Notes: generated by a model not told the origin, from the letters alone. 64,000 nt of DNA from Rhexocercosporidium sp. MPI-PUGE-AT-0058 (GCA_020746875.1 JAGTJL010000025.1:613432-677431), one strand, 5' to 3'; positions 25,180 to 37,341 are shown, counted from the stretch's first letter. Program-made: numbers and translations.

Positions 25180-25731
25180 GTGTTACTGCCATTCTTCCCC
25201 AACCCAGAAAGATAACCCACTTACTTAGCAGAAAGTAAACAACACGCCTTATTCCCAGCGGAGCCAGCTCCGCAAAATGGCCAGAGAACGCCTTACCTCA
25301 ATACTTATCGTTCAGTACGGTTTCATCTACATGAAAGCAACCGTATAACGCTTTCTAAGTCCGGTAGTGCTGGAGGTCTAGGTCGAATCGCAAGGATGTA
25401 AGTTAGGTGTTTTGTATTCTATCACCGACTCGTAAGCGAGAAATCACACTTTAGGTCATCGTCACGAGGAGCAGTGATCCATACTGCTCTCTGGTTTATT
25501 TTGTTCTACAATCTAATTTTGTTCTATTATGGGGTATTTTTTGATGAAATTGTGATATCATGTATGCAGAAGACATGTTGAATGTCTCCTGAGACCCATA
25601 AAAAGCAATAGGATTGCTCGAGTTTATCCCGCCCAATCCATGATGGCGATTAAATTTGAAATGCAGTTTCAAATGGTGTAGCCCTCGATATCCTGCAGAT
25701 ATCTCCCAGACCATCTATGCAACCCTCCCAC
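25180..25731. other. Intergenic
   Basis: 3' flank of DUF7918 gene C on the minus strand. No gene recognised. Confidence 0.45.
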
Positions 25732-27190
25732 TTATTTCTTGCTGCTCTTCTTCTTCTCCGCGGCCTCAATCTCCGCCTCCAAGGCAAGTTGCTCACGCCT
25801 CATTCTCGCTAGGCACTCCTCGGTCTCGATATCCTCAGCCAACTTCCTCGCCTTCTCTCGCTTCTTATTCAAATCCTCGTCATCGGAATCCTCGGCAGTC
25901 GGGGCAGGATTCTACCCCGACCTTAGGCTTCTTGGCAGGTGGAGCGTCCATGTCGATTGGCTCATCCTTGACCTTAGACTCGCTCTTGACCATTTTGGTG
26001 ATTTCTGGCATTTTCATCTCGTGGTAGTCAGTAACGACAATTCTAGCGACAGCTAGAGCGCGTTTCTTGGACTTGGATCGGACGTCTTGCTTTGGTTCGT
26101 CCTGGATGAGAGATATGACCTCGCCGCGGTTGTTCTCGAACTGACGTTGAACCTCTCCTCTCTCGCGAGCTCTCTTAGCTTTCTGGGATTTTGATTAGAA
26201 AACATGGCATCAAGAGGCTCCCGGATAACGTACCTTCATGGTCTCGAATGCCAACTCTCTCTCCCATCCGTACATCTTTGACCAGGCTCGCCACTCCTTG
26301 GGTTCGTCGATCTTACGACCTTTGCCATGCTTCTCGAGAATGCTGCCATTCTTAGCCTCCAGTGCTTGATGAACATGATCTTTGTTGATGACTTGAAGCT
26401 CTTTCAGAGCAACTTTTCGTTCATGTTCTGTCAAGTCCTTCCAGGCATAGAGATGGAGGGGTGGGGGGTAAGGGACGATGCCAGTTCGCTCGATGAAATC
26501 TGATTGATAAATTAGAATAACAGTAAAATTTCAAGGAACTAAAATGTTCCTACCTACACTCCGGTAACGAAAGCAGAAGCTCATGAATGGGCCTTTGTTT
26601 GCGTACCGTTCGGTAAGTGGAACCTCGATTGCCGTAATCGGGCTTGGTGCCCGAGTATTACTTCGAGGGCCAATTTTCGGCTCGATTGAGCGTTGCTCGG
26701 GTTTACCTCCCACAAATCTGCATAGTTAGCAAAGGATGTACACAACCAGCATAAGACGGCTTGCCCAACAGCACAAGTAATTCCATCTTTAGAAAAGCTG
26801 TCCTCGTCCACCTTTTTAGCATCCCAGAGCCTCTTGGGCTCTTCCAGTGTAGCGGAGACATTTGAGTGACCTCGTGAATGCACCTCCTTGGCTTCTGTAA
26901 CCTTTCTATCGTGTTCCCGCTTTGCCAGAGTTCTAGTCTCCCATTTCAATTTGTGCATGTGTAATGTGAAGTAACCAAGACTCTGTGGATCAATGCCTAT
27001 GACATCACTTGATGCTTTGAGGGTATCATCTGTCATAAAGTTAAGAAATCAATCTGGACAATTTCTGAAGGCCAACTGACTCACCAGCAGCAAGACCTCG
27101 GAAAGTAAACCGGGTTCCCAACATCCTTCGTCCAGCAATAGTGACGTCGGCATATTCAAGCTCTTTGGCGATGTCCTTGAGGATTGCCAT
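25732..27190 (-). CDS. DUF7918-family protein (paralogue C), apparent 1-nt frameshift near the 3' end
   Basis: Exons 27085-27190, about 26765-27029, 26554-26717, 26234-26499 and 25732-26182. It starts MAIL like A and B and keeps FMSFCFRYRS and RTGIVPYPPPLHLYAW. Introns sit at sites and phases equivalent to those in A (phase 1, phase 2, phase 1, phase 0). The second intron needs a GC donor (GG|GCAAGC, 47 nt), aligned with a GT donor in A. The C-terminal third has VKSE (332-335) and VKDE (338-341) sumoylation-type sites, a basic PPAKKPK nuclear-signal-like patch, and a Glu/Lys/Ala coiled coil that ends KKSSKK. The frame breaks between about 25883 and 25920: as written a stop follows at 25880, but dropping one base at a CCCC or GGGG run lets the coiled coil read on to 25732. 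This could be a sequencing error or a real truncation. Confidence 0.7.
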
Positions 27191-28646
27191 AGTGGTTTAT
27201 GCGGAGCGGTTCTGAAACCAAGGCTGTCTGTGTTTGTGATTGGCTGTGATGCCTCAAATGCCGAGGTGAGCTTGAGATCTGATTCTGAGTGGAATTTTGG
27301 TGTTAGCAAAATAAGCTCTCTGATCCCCTCAGCATTCAAAACTTCAAGAAATCAAACACCCCCCCACAAGCTCAGCTTTCCTACCTTCAACGGTTCAAAA
27401 GCGCACCAGGAATAAAACCAGGGGCCTACCAGAGTATCATCAATCCCTCACGAGACTACCTAGCGTAGCTCTCTTTGAGCGAATCCTTCCACTCTAAAAC
27501 GGAGTGATGGGAGCTTCCCTATTGCACCAACAAACACTTGATTGACATGGCTGAAGTGAGAGCGTACAAGAAAATGGAAACTCAGCTTCTCTCCAACACG
27601 CGAGCCCCCCACTCAAGATGACAGGCTAATTGTTGAACTTCGACTTCAAATCCAGCCCTTGTTATCAACAAACACTCTCGCTTAAATATCAACAACAACC
27701 CCAGGATTCTCGAGCTACAACTGTCTGAACCGGTGGGCACTCCTGGCTCATCTGTGAGATAAGATCAAAGTCCTCAAAATTACTTCTTCCGAAGACGAGA
27801 GAACATTTCTCATTCTACGCTGATGTCGCTTGGCAATATCTGCAGTTGTGGTCCACCTCATGAAGTGGTCGCCCCCTTCCTTGAAACACGGAACTTGATG
27901 CTAAAGCCGGGCAATTCAAGGACATAATCTCTTCGTACTTGCCACTCCAGCCCATAGCCGCTGGGCATTGTAGGTAGAAAACTTCCTGACCTTCACAAAT
28001 CATCGTGAACACACACACCTCACATCACCTCAAATCAATCCACATTACACCAAAGCAAATCATAGAGCGCACTGAACAAGTTTCAACCACATCTCATTTC
28101 CCTACAGAAAGGTATGCTTCACCTCCCCCACTCTCCTCTCACCTCCTTTCCCTCTGTTCTCTAATCAAGAACGAGACAATCAATCAAAGCTCTCCTCGCA
28201 CGCTATGCAGAAAAAGGTACCTTACGAGGTACAACCATCTTAATCTTCCACACACCCATCCTCTAAGGCCTTCAGTATTCATCGTACATCACCCCACTGC
28301 TCCTCGTCTCTCGTCTCTCTTCAGCAGCAGCAGTAGCACCCATCGCCATATACTACAATCCCCCTCTCCTCACGAATTTTTCATCTCGCTCTCTCATCCC
28401 ACCCAGCCAAGCCCAAAAAAAACCTATAGAACACAAGAAACAACCTCAACCTCACCTACATACAAAAGGCGTGCGTGACTGCGTGTGTATGCGTGCAAAA
28501 GCACAATCTCAAAGGGAAAAGAAAAAAGGTATCAAGCGAGAGGCGGGAGATACACAATCCCTTCTTCCACTCCCTCTCTCTAGAGAAAAGTAAAACTAGA
28601 CATTAAAAATCCGTATCCGTCAAACGTGTTCCACATCATCAATCCT
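27191..28646. other. Intergenic: promoter of gene C and 3' region of the formin
   Basis: Long pyrimidine-rich, CA- and TC-rich tracts (28000-28480). An open frame of 157 codons at 28005-28478 (+) is low-complexity Ser/Pro/His and is most likely untranslated. It has no domain. Confidence 0.5.
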
Positions 28647-31600
28647 TCACTCATCCAATTCTATAGGTTTGGTTTTCGAGCCATCGGGGCTGGGTGGGCT
28701 CACTACCGTGGTGGGTGTCGGTATTTTCTCTTTATCTCCATCTTCAGACGCAGCTGCATCCGCTGTTTGTGACGTGTCTGGTTCCTCTTCTAGGACAGTG
28801 TCACCGTCAAGAGGTTCGGAGATGCTAGAGGCCTTCTCCCGGCGTCTTCTTCGGGCTTTTCGCTCTTCCTCGGCGTTATCTCTGCGGCGTGCTCGTCTCA
28901 TGCTGTCTCTTCGCTCGGTCTCCTCCGCGTCGTTCGCCCCGTCGTTCCCTCTCATACCTTGCAGGAGCAAAGCAGCTCGTTCGGCAATGTCATCTTCCGA
29001 GCCTTCCTTGGGAGCAACCAATTCAGGACTCACGAGCCCTTCGGTACTAACGGATTCAGGACTCTTCAACGCATCCTCAACCTCCGGAATCTCATCTGGA
29101 TCAGGGATTTTTTGCCCCGAAGCCACGCGGACCTGGTACCTGTTCTGAAGGCGGGCTCTTCTCCTACGATCCCTTTGGTCTCTGGCTTGTGGCGCTGCAG
29201 CACGCAATTTCTCGAGAAGTGAATCCATAGCTCCGGTCGAGATGGGCGATGGTGGTGCACTTCCATCCGATGATCCAGCAATCTTGAGCTGAGCATGTTT
29301 GCGCTTCATCGATGCTTCGTTCCGTTTTCGAGTGGCTTCGAGGACGATGTTCTTCTCTCTTGACTTCTTCCATTCTGTGACGAAAATGGCAAGTTTGGAG
29401 AAGAAATCACGTCGGGCATTCTCATCTGCAGGATCTTCACCATAGAATACCATGATGTCATCGTAAGTTCGGATCATGTCCTCCAAGTAGAGTTGCATTT
29501 GTTCGGCCTTGCGTCTGGCATCCTTCATTGACCGTTGGACGATTTGGCTGACACGATCTTGAGGGTGGAACTTCTTCGGGTCGCTTAGATTACCCGAGTC
29601 TAGTGACATTTGAACATTCTTGATGTTGTCAATGTAACGTTTGGCATCTTGCTGGAGCTGTTCCACATTCAATTTTTGCGAAAGGACGACTCCTCCGATG
29701 TCTTCGGTGAATCCTTCCCACTCAGGGTATTGAGTTCGGACGATACGTTCCACAAGATCGGCGAAAGTGGACTCATTCTTGTCATCCTTCACCATACCAA
29801 GTCGCGCAAGCGAGCTCAACTTGAAACCGCTGGCTTGCTTGTTCGAATCATTCATGTAATTGCCGATATCGAGAATAAGCCCAAGAACGTTCATCAGAGA
29901 TACTGAGTCTCGTAGAGATTCCGACACAGCAACGACTTGTTTCAGCTTGTCCGAAACTTCATCATATTCCGCCTCGAAGGTGCGGGTCAGAGCGAGAGCA
30001 CGCATCCTTGACTTCCAGTAGTGGTGGAGTTCGTAAGATGTTTGGAGGTAGATTTGATCCTCTCTGGTAAGCTCAGTGGGATCCATTTCGCGGCTATCCT
30101 TATTGGCATCGGGCCCAGTCCAGTCTTTACTGTAAGGCGCCATCAACTTGGCGGTGTTTTCAGGCACGTTGCACATGTCTTCCTTCTGCAAGAAATCCAT
30201 GACAACAGCATTGTCCAAGACTTCTTTGTCGCAGTGAATGACCATCTGAACAATTTTCTCGACGGAGTAGCTCGAGAATTTGGCGAGGGAGATTTCTAAA
30301 CACGGTCAGTACTGAAATTAGGTAGCGAGTCTAAAACTTACGGAAGGTCCTCATCAGATCACTAGAGATGATCTGCTTCTTGTCCGTCTTCTTGCCAGCC
30401 CCCTTACCGATTTGTTTGATCTCCTTGGCCAGGAAAAGCTTTTCTACCTCATCCAGAACACCCTTCCTTGAAAGCTCGGCGTATTTCTCTTCCTTTTCAG
30501 CCGCGGTTGGTGCATGTGCTGCCCAATGCGTGGTCATTGGAGTATCAACCTTCTCCCAATGAAGTGCCTTGAGCTTCTTCTTTGGTCTAGCAACAGGCAT
30601 ACCGAGTGTTGGTGCAGCGTTGTACGATGGCTGAGATAAGAAACCACCAGATTTCTTGCCGGGCATTGGGGGAGGTGGGGGAGGCATCATTCCGTTTGGC
30701 ATGGGAGGTGGAGGCGGTGGTGGAGGCGGCGGACCACCAAGAGATCCAGGAGGTGGTGGCGGAGGCGGGGGAGGCGGAGGAGGCCCAGCAAATCCAGGAG
30801 TTTGTCCTGCCATAGGAGGTGGTGGAGGAGGCGGCGGTGGAGGCCCGTTGAACCCTTCGACTTTCGGTAACGTCTCATCACTGGGTGTTCTTGGCGAGTC
30901 GGATTCCAGACTAGGGTGCGAAGGTCCTGTGGTAACTCCATCGCCATCCTCATCATCGCTGGCATCGTACCGCTTGACCTTGGCATTCATCTCCTGTAGG
31001 TATCCAGGTGCTTGCTTTGGCCTTCTCATCTCCACCACACGAGGTTTCTCAAAGACAATCCCCTCCTCGTCTTCATTATCGTCATCCTCGAAAAGGATTT
31101 CTTGAGAATTGACAGGTTTCCGAGGTATCCTTGTTTGCCGAGATACACTTCCAAGCATGCTGTTAGTGAAGTCTCTAGGTGGAGTAGCACCGCCACCAGC
31201 TCGACTGTCACCATCCATCTCTTCACGAAGCGCACGCAGTCGATCAGAGGGCCCTGCAGCATCGCCCCAGACCCGACCTTCAAGCTTGTATTGGGTCTTT
31301 TGACGTTCAATCTGCATCTCGAGGCGATCCATGAGCTTCTCGCGGTCGAGGATGCCTTTCATTTGGGAAGGATCACTCTCTCCTAATGCTGCCCCCCAGC
31401 AGTACCCTTAGCAGCATTCGATGCAGCGATGTCCTGAGCATCACGCAACATAAGATACAGTTCTCTCGTTTCGAGCTCATTCCTCTGGGCTTCCTTGGCT
31501 CGAAGTGCCTGTAGGCTTTCCAGGTCACTCTTCAGTGCATCTGCTTGCCGCCTTTGGATCTCGATAACTTGGGCTTGCTCTTCCAGCTGTCTCTGTAATT

Positions 31601-33911
31601 TTGCAACCATTCCATCCGCTCCAAGCTCGATTTGTGATTTCATTTCATCCCGCTCAGCCATTGCCGAGTCGGCTATTTGGCGAGATTCCAAGGCCTCATC
31701 AAGAGCTTGCCGAGCTTCCGAATCCGTGTGAAGCTTGTCAAGCAAACTTTGGACAGTGAAATTGAGACTCTGCTTGAGGTCCATGTCGGGTAGTCTCCTG
31801 TCCATGGCAACATAACTGAGCATAGAATCGACCAGTTGGAACATGCGCAATCGCTCTTCTCCATCATTGTCCCGGATGAGCAGTAGATGTTGCAGAGCAG
31901 AAACGAAGTAATCCTGGGTCCTGCTCCCCTGGACTTTCTGCATAATGGCATCGACAATCTGAGTCGGATCGCTTAGATCTTTGACTTCCCCCTCAACATT
32001 GTCCTTGATGCTGCTGTTTTCACGCTCCAGGAGATCCTCATAGTCGATGGCCTCATTGGTCCGGAAACGTTCAATCTGCTTGTCTATCACATCGTATTGG
32101 AACCCCTCCATCTTGGTCAAGATTCGCTTGATGCCACATGCTGTAAATTGGGCCCGGATATGGACACGGAGTTGTAAATCCCTTTCCGGCGCATCCACAA
32201 CCATATTAATGAGGAACAGCGTTGCAACTGCATATTCCATCAAGAGGTTCTCCATTCCAATACCACCACTTCGGACCTCTTCACTGGCTCCTACCAGACT
32301 GCCCATCTTTCCTCGTCCATCAACCGTAACCTCGACCACCCGCATCCATGCATCAAATCGGCCGTTTTCTCCTTGCTGATTCTTGACAAAGTCCATAGCC
32401 TGGATGACTTTGAGATGGCCTTGGCCATCGGCCCAGTGACATAAGAAAGTCAATACTTCGCTCACCAGCTTCCTCGTTGTCAATCGGGGTGAAATAAGCG
32501 ATGTTGCCAATGCCACAATGACTTGCTGGTGGGCCAATGCATCGTCGGCTCCGAACTTGTTGTTCATCAGCGCCTTTAGACACTTGACAATATCATACTC
32601 GCGGTCCAGGTCCCTGTCGCTCGTTGATCCATCCGCTGGCGCTGGTCCTTGGGCTTGTCTCCTATTGATTTTCCCCAGTACATTCGTGAGAGCAACCTGA
32701 CCCTGGCACTCCACGAAAGTTTTGACCCATCCGATTGGTTGTGTACGCAAGCTCACAGCCAAACTTTGTAACTGTTTCGCGGAGATGCTGTTGTCCATGA
32801 CTTTCCGCACGAACCATTCTGGTGTTCCCTCTTCCTCCGCATTGGCAAGCATTTCCATTTCCCGGCCGTACTGTCCCGTGTTCCTGACGTTCGTTCGCCT
32901 CTTCTGCTCTCCCTGCCACTCCGTAAGTCGGTCCTGATGTACCAAAGTCCATTTCTTTGCCGCAGGATACGCCATCATCTGTCGTCTTGCTTGATCTGGT
33001 AGATTGTGCCATCCTCGCTTCTGCATCAGGGCCAGAAATTGCTCCTCTATCACCCTGTCGTCGGCCGGCTTGTTGAGATTGAACCCCTCCCCCCCAAACG
33101 ACCCAGATGGCGACCCGGACATGTAATGGGCAGGAAATTTCGTGAGGCGGTGGGTTTCGCGACTCGATGCGTGGGAGGGTGACAGATTACTGTTGAAGGA
33201 GCTTGTGGATTGTGAAGCTGGCATAGCTGTTCTGGAAGAGCTCCCGGAAGAGAAGACGCTGGAGCGGTCAGTACTCGAGTCCGCACTGGAATGATCGAAC
33301 GAATTCCTCCCATACGCCGAGGTTTGAGCTGTCGAATAGGAATCGTATCTCGAATTATGGCCATTCAAAGTGCTTGCATTGCTTTGCCTTCCCGGTCCCC
33401 ACTGTTGCAATTGCGTCCTCCGATCTCCGGTTGATGCCATTGTAATATTGCTTACTCCTGGAGGTGGCCGCGGCCCTGACGGATGCGAGCTGCCATTTGG
33501 AAGGGTCGCAGGATCGAAAGATGGGTACTGGTGGTAGTCGGAGCCTGGCTTGTTGAGATGATGTGGCAGAGGTTCCCTTCTCACTGGCATCTGATCGCTC
33601 CTCGGTAGATAGTCCACTGGTATGGGCGATTTACCGTCTGCCATCACGCTGTCGTAAGGAATGGAGGTTATGACCCCTGCCGTCATATTCAGACCTCCCA
33701 GATCCGCACCAGGCGAATTGGGCCGTTCTATAGATGCCACCGAGGAGCCTCTGGCGTGTCGTGATGATCGGGAGCCTGCTGTGCTTGACTTCTCCAGATC
33801 GGCGCCCAACTTGCCCTCGTCGCTGGCATTTCTCCTGTCCTTCTTGCTGCTCCTCGAGAAGAAGGATTTGCCGCCGGATGACTGACGGGATTTGCTGTCG
33901 GCAGCTGACAT
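28647..33911 (-). CDS. sepA: Formin (SepA/Bni1 type)
   Basis: Actin-nucleating formin acting at hyphal tips and septa under Rho GTPase control. The start at 33911 (MSAADSKSRQ) is followed by a Ser-rich leader and the GTPase-binding/FH3 region (about 250-700). Then come a coiled coil (ALRAKEAQRNELETREL), an FH1 domain with long proline runs (30656-30850), the FH2 domain (KKLKALHWEKVD onward to about 29400) and a basic DAD-like tail (RRARRRDNAEEERKARRRRR). Predicted size is about 1,730 residues. The intron 30296-30341 (46 nt, GTAAGT) gives RTFQISLAKFSSYSVEKI. Between FH3 and FH1 the frame changes at 31383-31444. Either a 62-nt GTGATG..TAG intron with a TGCTAAG branch is spliced there, or one base is missing from the six-base G run (31392-31397, C on the plus strand). 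The glycine-rich plus-strand frame at 30656-31105 is the FH1 shadow. Confidence 0.93.
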
Positions 33912-34344
33912 GATGGGGAGGAGAAACCGTTCGATGGTGTTTCAATCAGTTGCGTGCCTGCGTGCCTGCTTGTCGGCGGTCTGCTTCCCAACTCTATAAG
34001 AAGATGTGGGGCCCTAGTCCTTGTCGGTCTTGTCTTGCTTTGGTCCAACTGTGATGCGCCTTGCCTGGCCGCGGAGGGAATGGTGGTAGAGTTGTCCAAT
34101 GTCTCACGTCCTGGTGCTTAGCATTATGCCTCCTCAACGGCGGGCGTGAGGGTAAGGAGGAGGAGGAGGAGGGTCTTCGGATGTTCGAGAGCCAGTGGTG
34201 ATTGGACAGCCGGTGTCGTCAGGGAGGTGCTGTATGGCAAGGTCGGTTAGCATAAGATTCTCGAAGTCTGCGACGTGCAGAGATTCGAAGGTGAAGGAAG
34301 AACGGGGATGGATGGGGGTGTGGGTGTGTGGTGTGTGGTGAGTA

Positions 34345-34371
34345 GTGGTGGTGGTGGTGGTGGTGGTGGTA
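34345..34371. repeat. (GGT)n microsatellite
   Basis: Nine uninterrupted GGT/GTG units, seen directly. Confidence 0.95.
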
Positions 34372-34460
34372 GTTCTTGGTTGATAAGAGGTCGTTCTTAC
34401 CCAGGATTCGGTAGTTGGTTGAACAAGCAAGCGCAGCACATGTGTGACCATGAACGTACC

Positions 34461-34608
34461 AGTCAGTCAGTCAGTCAGTCAGTCGGTCTGCACTGGTCTT
34501 GCGGGAATCGAGGTGAAGTGAAGCTTTCGGATATCCGTCTTTATGAAATGGACAAGCGCTGTACAGCTGGATAGTACTGTAGTCCCCTTCCCTTCCCTTC
34601 CCTTCCCT
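34461..34608. repeat. (AGTC)6 and (CCCTT)n microsatellites
   Basis: AGTC repeated six times at 34461-34484 and CCTTC/CCCTT units at about 34585-34608, in the formin upstream region. Confidence 0.9.
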
Positions 34609-34735
34609 GGCCGGCGGACAAATGTTTTAGTCGGTTTTCGGGTTATTGGACTTGTAAGGGGGGGCTGAAACAAAACGCCAGGGCTGCAGTGCAAGTGGCA
34701 GCATCAAACGGGCACAGACCTGATGGGCGGATGGA

Positions 34736-34931
34736 GGGTGGATGGTGGATGGTGGATGGTGGATGGTGGTGACAGGAGCAGGAGTATAGTAGTGACCGTG
34801 AGTGGTGGGAGGGAGGAGGGAGGATGAGGAGGAGGGATGAGGAGGAGGAGGAGGAGGAGGAGGGAGACAAGACGAGGGGAACGGCTGGACTGGAGGAGAT
34901 ATGTTTCTTGAGAAGACAGACAGACAGACAG
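34736..34931. repeat. (GGATGGT)n, (GAG)n and (AGAC)n tracts
   Basis: A GGTGGAT heptamer array at about 34736-34769, a GAG-rich purine tract at 34800-34870 and AGAC units at 34913-34931. All are strand-asymmetric purine-rich repeats. Confidence 0.9.
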
Positions 34932-35062
34932 AAGGGTTAATGACAGATGCAGACAGACAGCAGACAGTCAAAGAGTGGCCGAGCGAGCGAGTGTTGTATG
35001 GAAATGAAATTGCAGAAGAGAGTTGCGGTTGTTGTAGTTGTGGTTATGGTTATGATTATAGT

Positions 35063-35080
35063 TGCGTGCGTGCGTGCGTG
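35063..35080. repeat. (GCGT)n microsatellite
   Basis: GTGC/GCGT units repeated four to five times. A further AGAC array lies at 35581-35595. Confidence 0.9.
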
Positions 35081-35643
35081 CATATAAACTCGAGTCGACC
35101 TAGACGTGTTGTTGTTCCCCCCTATCATATCCCCTTATTCCAATTCCAATTCTAATTCTAGCCTCACACTCAACCTTCAACCTCACCACTCACCACTCAC
35201 ACTCGCAGTCCGTCCCTCCACCCATCCAAAAGACTCTGAGCGGTCTAGTCCTCCCAGTGGCTCTTGATGGTGGGTGGCTGTTGATCTCCGCCGACCACCA
35301 CCGAACCAACCACAGAACCAACCCTTCAAGTACTGTACAACCAACCAACCGCGCGCAACCACCCTTCACTCACTCTGTTCTGTTCATGACACCAACACCG
35401 ACACCCAGCTGAGAAATTGAAGATATAATCCCACCCCCCCATTTTGCAAACTGCTGATTGGTGCTGCCCTACGCTTTCTTCGAGTGATGTGATTCGAATC
35501 TTCAATACCCATCCACCACCTTCAACCACTACTGTACATACAGTAGTACCAGCCAGCATCTGCCAGAGGTCGGACAGTCAGACAGACAGACAGACACCCA
35601 TTGCGACAAGCTCACTCAGCTAGCCCAGCCTGGTCTGACCTGG

Positions 35644-36302
35644 ATGAACGCCGCGTGGCAGCCACGAGCCTTGCGCATCTCCTCCATCTCCATCTCCATC
35701 TCCAAGAGAGCCGCTGCAGACGGCGACGACGTCTACATACCCCACCCCGCCCCAGGTTCTATGATAGCAGACGACGAGGACACTGTCAACATGGGCTTCT
35801 TGTCAGTTCTCAAGGTAAGATTATCTAGACCCTTTTCTATGCAAGCCCATCTGACCATTGGCAGACTCTGGTCATCCCAGCCATTATATCTCTCATCCTA
35901 TACTTGATCGTGTCGTACGTTGTGGTGCCCATTTGGAAACGGTATCGAGGGAGGTATAGTCAGTATCTCCCATTAGACACCATATCCACGCAGACCTCCT
36001 CGATACGACAGCGAGTACTAGATGCGATCGCCAGATGGGTATTACCATCAGCCTGGAGATCACAGTTCAACAGAGATCAATACACGGGCAGTGCAGAAGA
36101 TGGTTCCGGCAGTGACTTTGACGAGGAGGAAGGGGAAGAATTATATGAGGTGGATGATAATCGGAGGGAAGCCTTGTCCCTGGATGCCCGGAGGGGGAGA
36201 GATGAGGATGGCAGGCGATTGAGCAGGGATTTGGAAGAGGGGTTTAAAGATGACAGTGATGAGGAGGACGAAGAACGTCAGGGTAGGACGTTGTCGAGAT
36301 GA
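35644..36302 (+). CDS. Small single-pass membrane protein, acidic tail
   Basis: Two exons (35644-35814, 35865-36302; 50-nt intron with GTAAGA donor and CAG acceptor) give 202 residues. The join makes MGFLSVLKTLVIPAIISL.. continuous with a transmembrane helix (about 58-78: ILYLIVSYVVVPIW), then KRYRGRYSQYLPL, a helical region and a strongly acidic tail rich in Asp/Glu/Arg (about 140-200). The initiation codon is uncertain; an internal Met at the start of MGFLSV (35791) would give a shorter protein with the helix near its N-terminus, which resembles small fungal membrane proteins I have seen. Function unknown. Confidence 0.72.
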
Positions 36303-36690
36303 ATGGACAACTATTTCTACGACCGAAAATCGGGCCAAGACTGTCCGGAAGATATGAGGATACTCCATCTGTTCCACAGGAAGAGATATAAAGAGTAAAA
36401 GTAGGAGGGACCAGCAACAAGTCTGAAGACCGGACCGGACCAAGGGCCACCTATCATTAAAAACAAGCGATTCGGAATGCCCCAACAATGAATTATATAC
36501 CAAGTATCAGTCCCGTTCCACGACCTTACAACTCATGGTTAAACGCCCTTTGGTATCCGAATACACCAAATGCCAGATCGAATGTCATCCAAACTCCAGT
36601 GCCCAAAACCACTTCTCCACAGGTCACATCTCTTCCATATCTGCATGCCAATGAAGAATCGTCTCCCACGGCCTCTATCCAGGAAAAACC
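36303..36690. other. Intergenic between convergent genes
   Basis: 3' flanks of the membrane protein (+) and the RING protein (-). Nothing else recognised. Confidence 0.5.
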
Positions 36691-37341
36691 TCACCATTCC
36701 TCCCTCCCCTCCATTCTCTCCCTCAATCCCTCTCTCAAAATCCGCATCTCGCTACTCCATCTCTCCCTCGCCTCCGCAGCCCTCTGCTCAAAATCGCCAC
36801 TCCCCTTATACAACGAGCCCCCAAACAAACCCGGCAACACCCCTTTCAATCCCTCTAACGCCCTCTCCTCAGCCAACAACCTCCTCTCCGCCATCCTAAC
36901 CACCTCCTCCATCTCCTTGCCCTCTCTACAAAGCAAGCACAAAGCCGGCATATCCTCCCTCTTGACAGCCTCAAAGCTCGGTCTCTCATCACTACCAAAG
37001 CCAACCTCGTTGTCTCGATTCCATGATGTTGATATCGGGATCGATTTCGGAATCACAACATGTCCACACCTAGCATACCGCATCTCACGCCTACAATTCG
37101 GACAATCCTGATGTTGAGAAGATCCCAGCCATCGTTTAATACACAGGGAGCCGAAGATGTGTGAGCAGGGTAGGATGGAAGCGATTTCGATTGTGCCGTC
37201 TTGGCGGACGGTGTTGAAGGAGGAGTGGCAGATTGTGCAGGATGTGGGTAGGGAGGACTCTGAGGGGAATTTTGATTTGTTAGGGGTTGTTGGAGGAGCT
37301 GGAGCTGCAGCTACAGATAGGTCTTCTGTTAGGATCGCCAT
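36691..37341 (-). CDS. RING-finger-like protein with a variant zinc-ligand set
   Basis: Single exon, 216 residues, start ATG 37341 (MAILTEDLS). The RING core is SCTIC near residue 30, then LPCSHIFGSLCIKRWL near 57-72 and DCPNC near 80. In the canonical C3HC4/C3H2C3 spacing the fifth ligand, three residues after the His, should be Cys or His; here it is Gly (HIFG). The same CGHxFGxxCL..WL form is common in fungal RING-like proteins, so it is probably a real variant that may bind zinc with one site altered. A further CRREMRYARCGH segment follows, then a long charged helix to the C-terminus. A ubiquitin-ligase role is possible; substrate unknown. Confidence 0.8.
   Translation of the reverse strand: MAILTEDLSVAAAPAPPTTPNKSKFPSESSLPTSCTICHSSFNTVRQDGTIEIASILPCSHIFGSLCIKRWLGSSQHQDCPNCRREMRYARCGHVVIPKSIPISTSWNRDNEVGFGSDERPSFEAVKREDMPALCLLCREGKEMEEVVRMAERRLLAEERALEGLKGVLPGLFGGSLYKGSGDFEQRAAEARERWSSEMRILREGLRERMEGREEW

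Larger units (their letters stand above)
33912..35643. other. Divergent promoter / 5' leader region, microsatellite-dense
   Basis: Between the formin (-) and the membrane protein (+). It contains at least eight different short tandem repeats within 1.3 kb (listed separately). No gene is recognised; the open frames here are translations of these repeats. Confidence 0.6.

Noticed and set aside
28005..28478. 157-codon plus-strand frame
   Set aside because: Low-complexity Ser/Pro/His in a pyrimidine-rich non-coding region; no domain.
30656..31105. Glycine-rich plus-strand frame
   Set aside because: Reverse complement of the formin FH1 proline runs.
34345..35595. Tandem repeats as a possible CRISPR array
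   Set aside because: Simple microsatellites without spacers in a eukaryotic genome.
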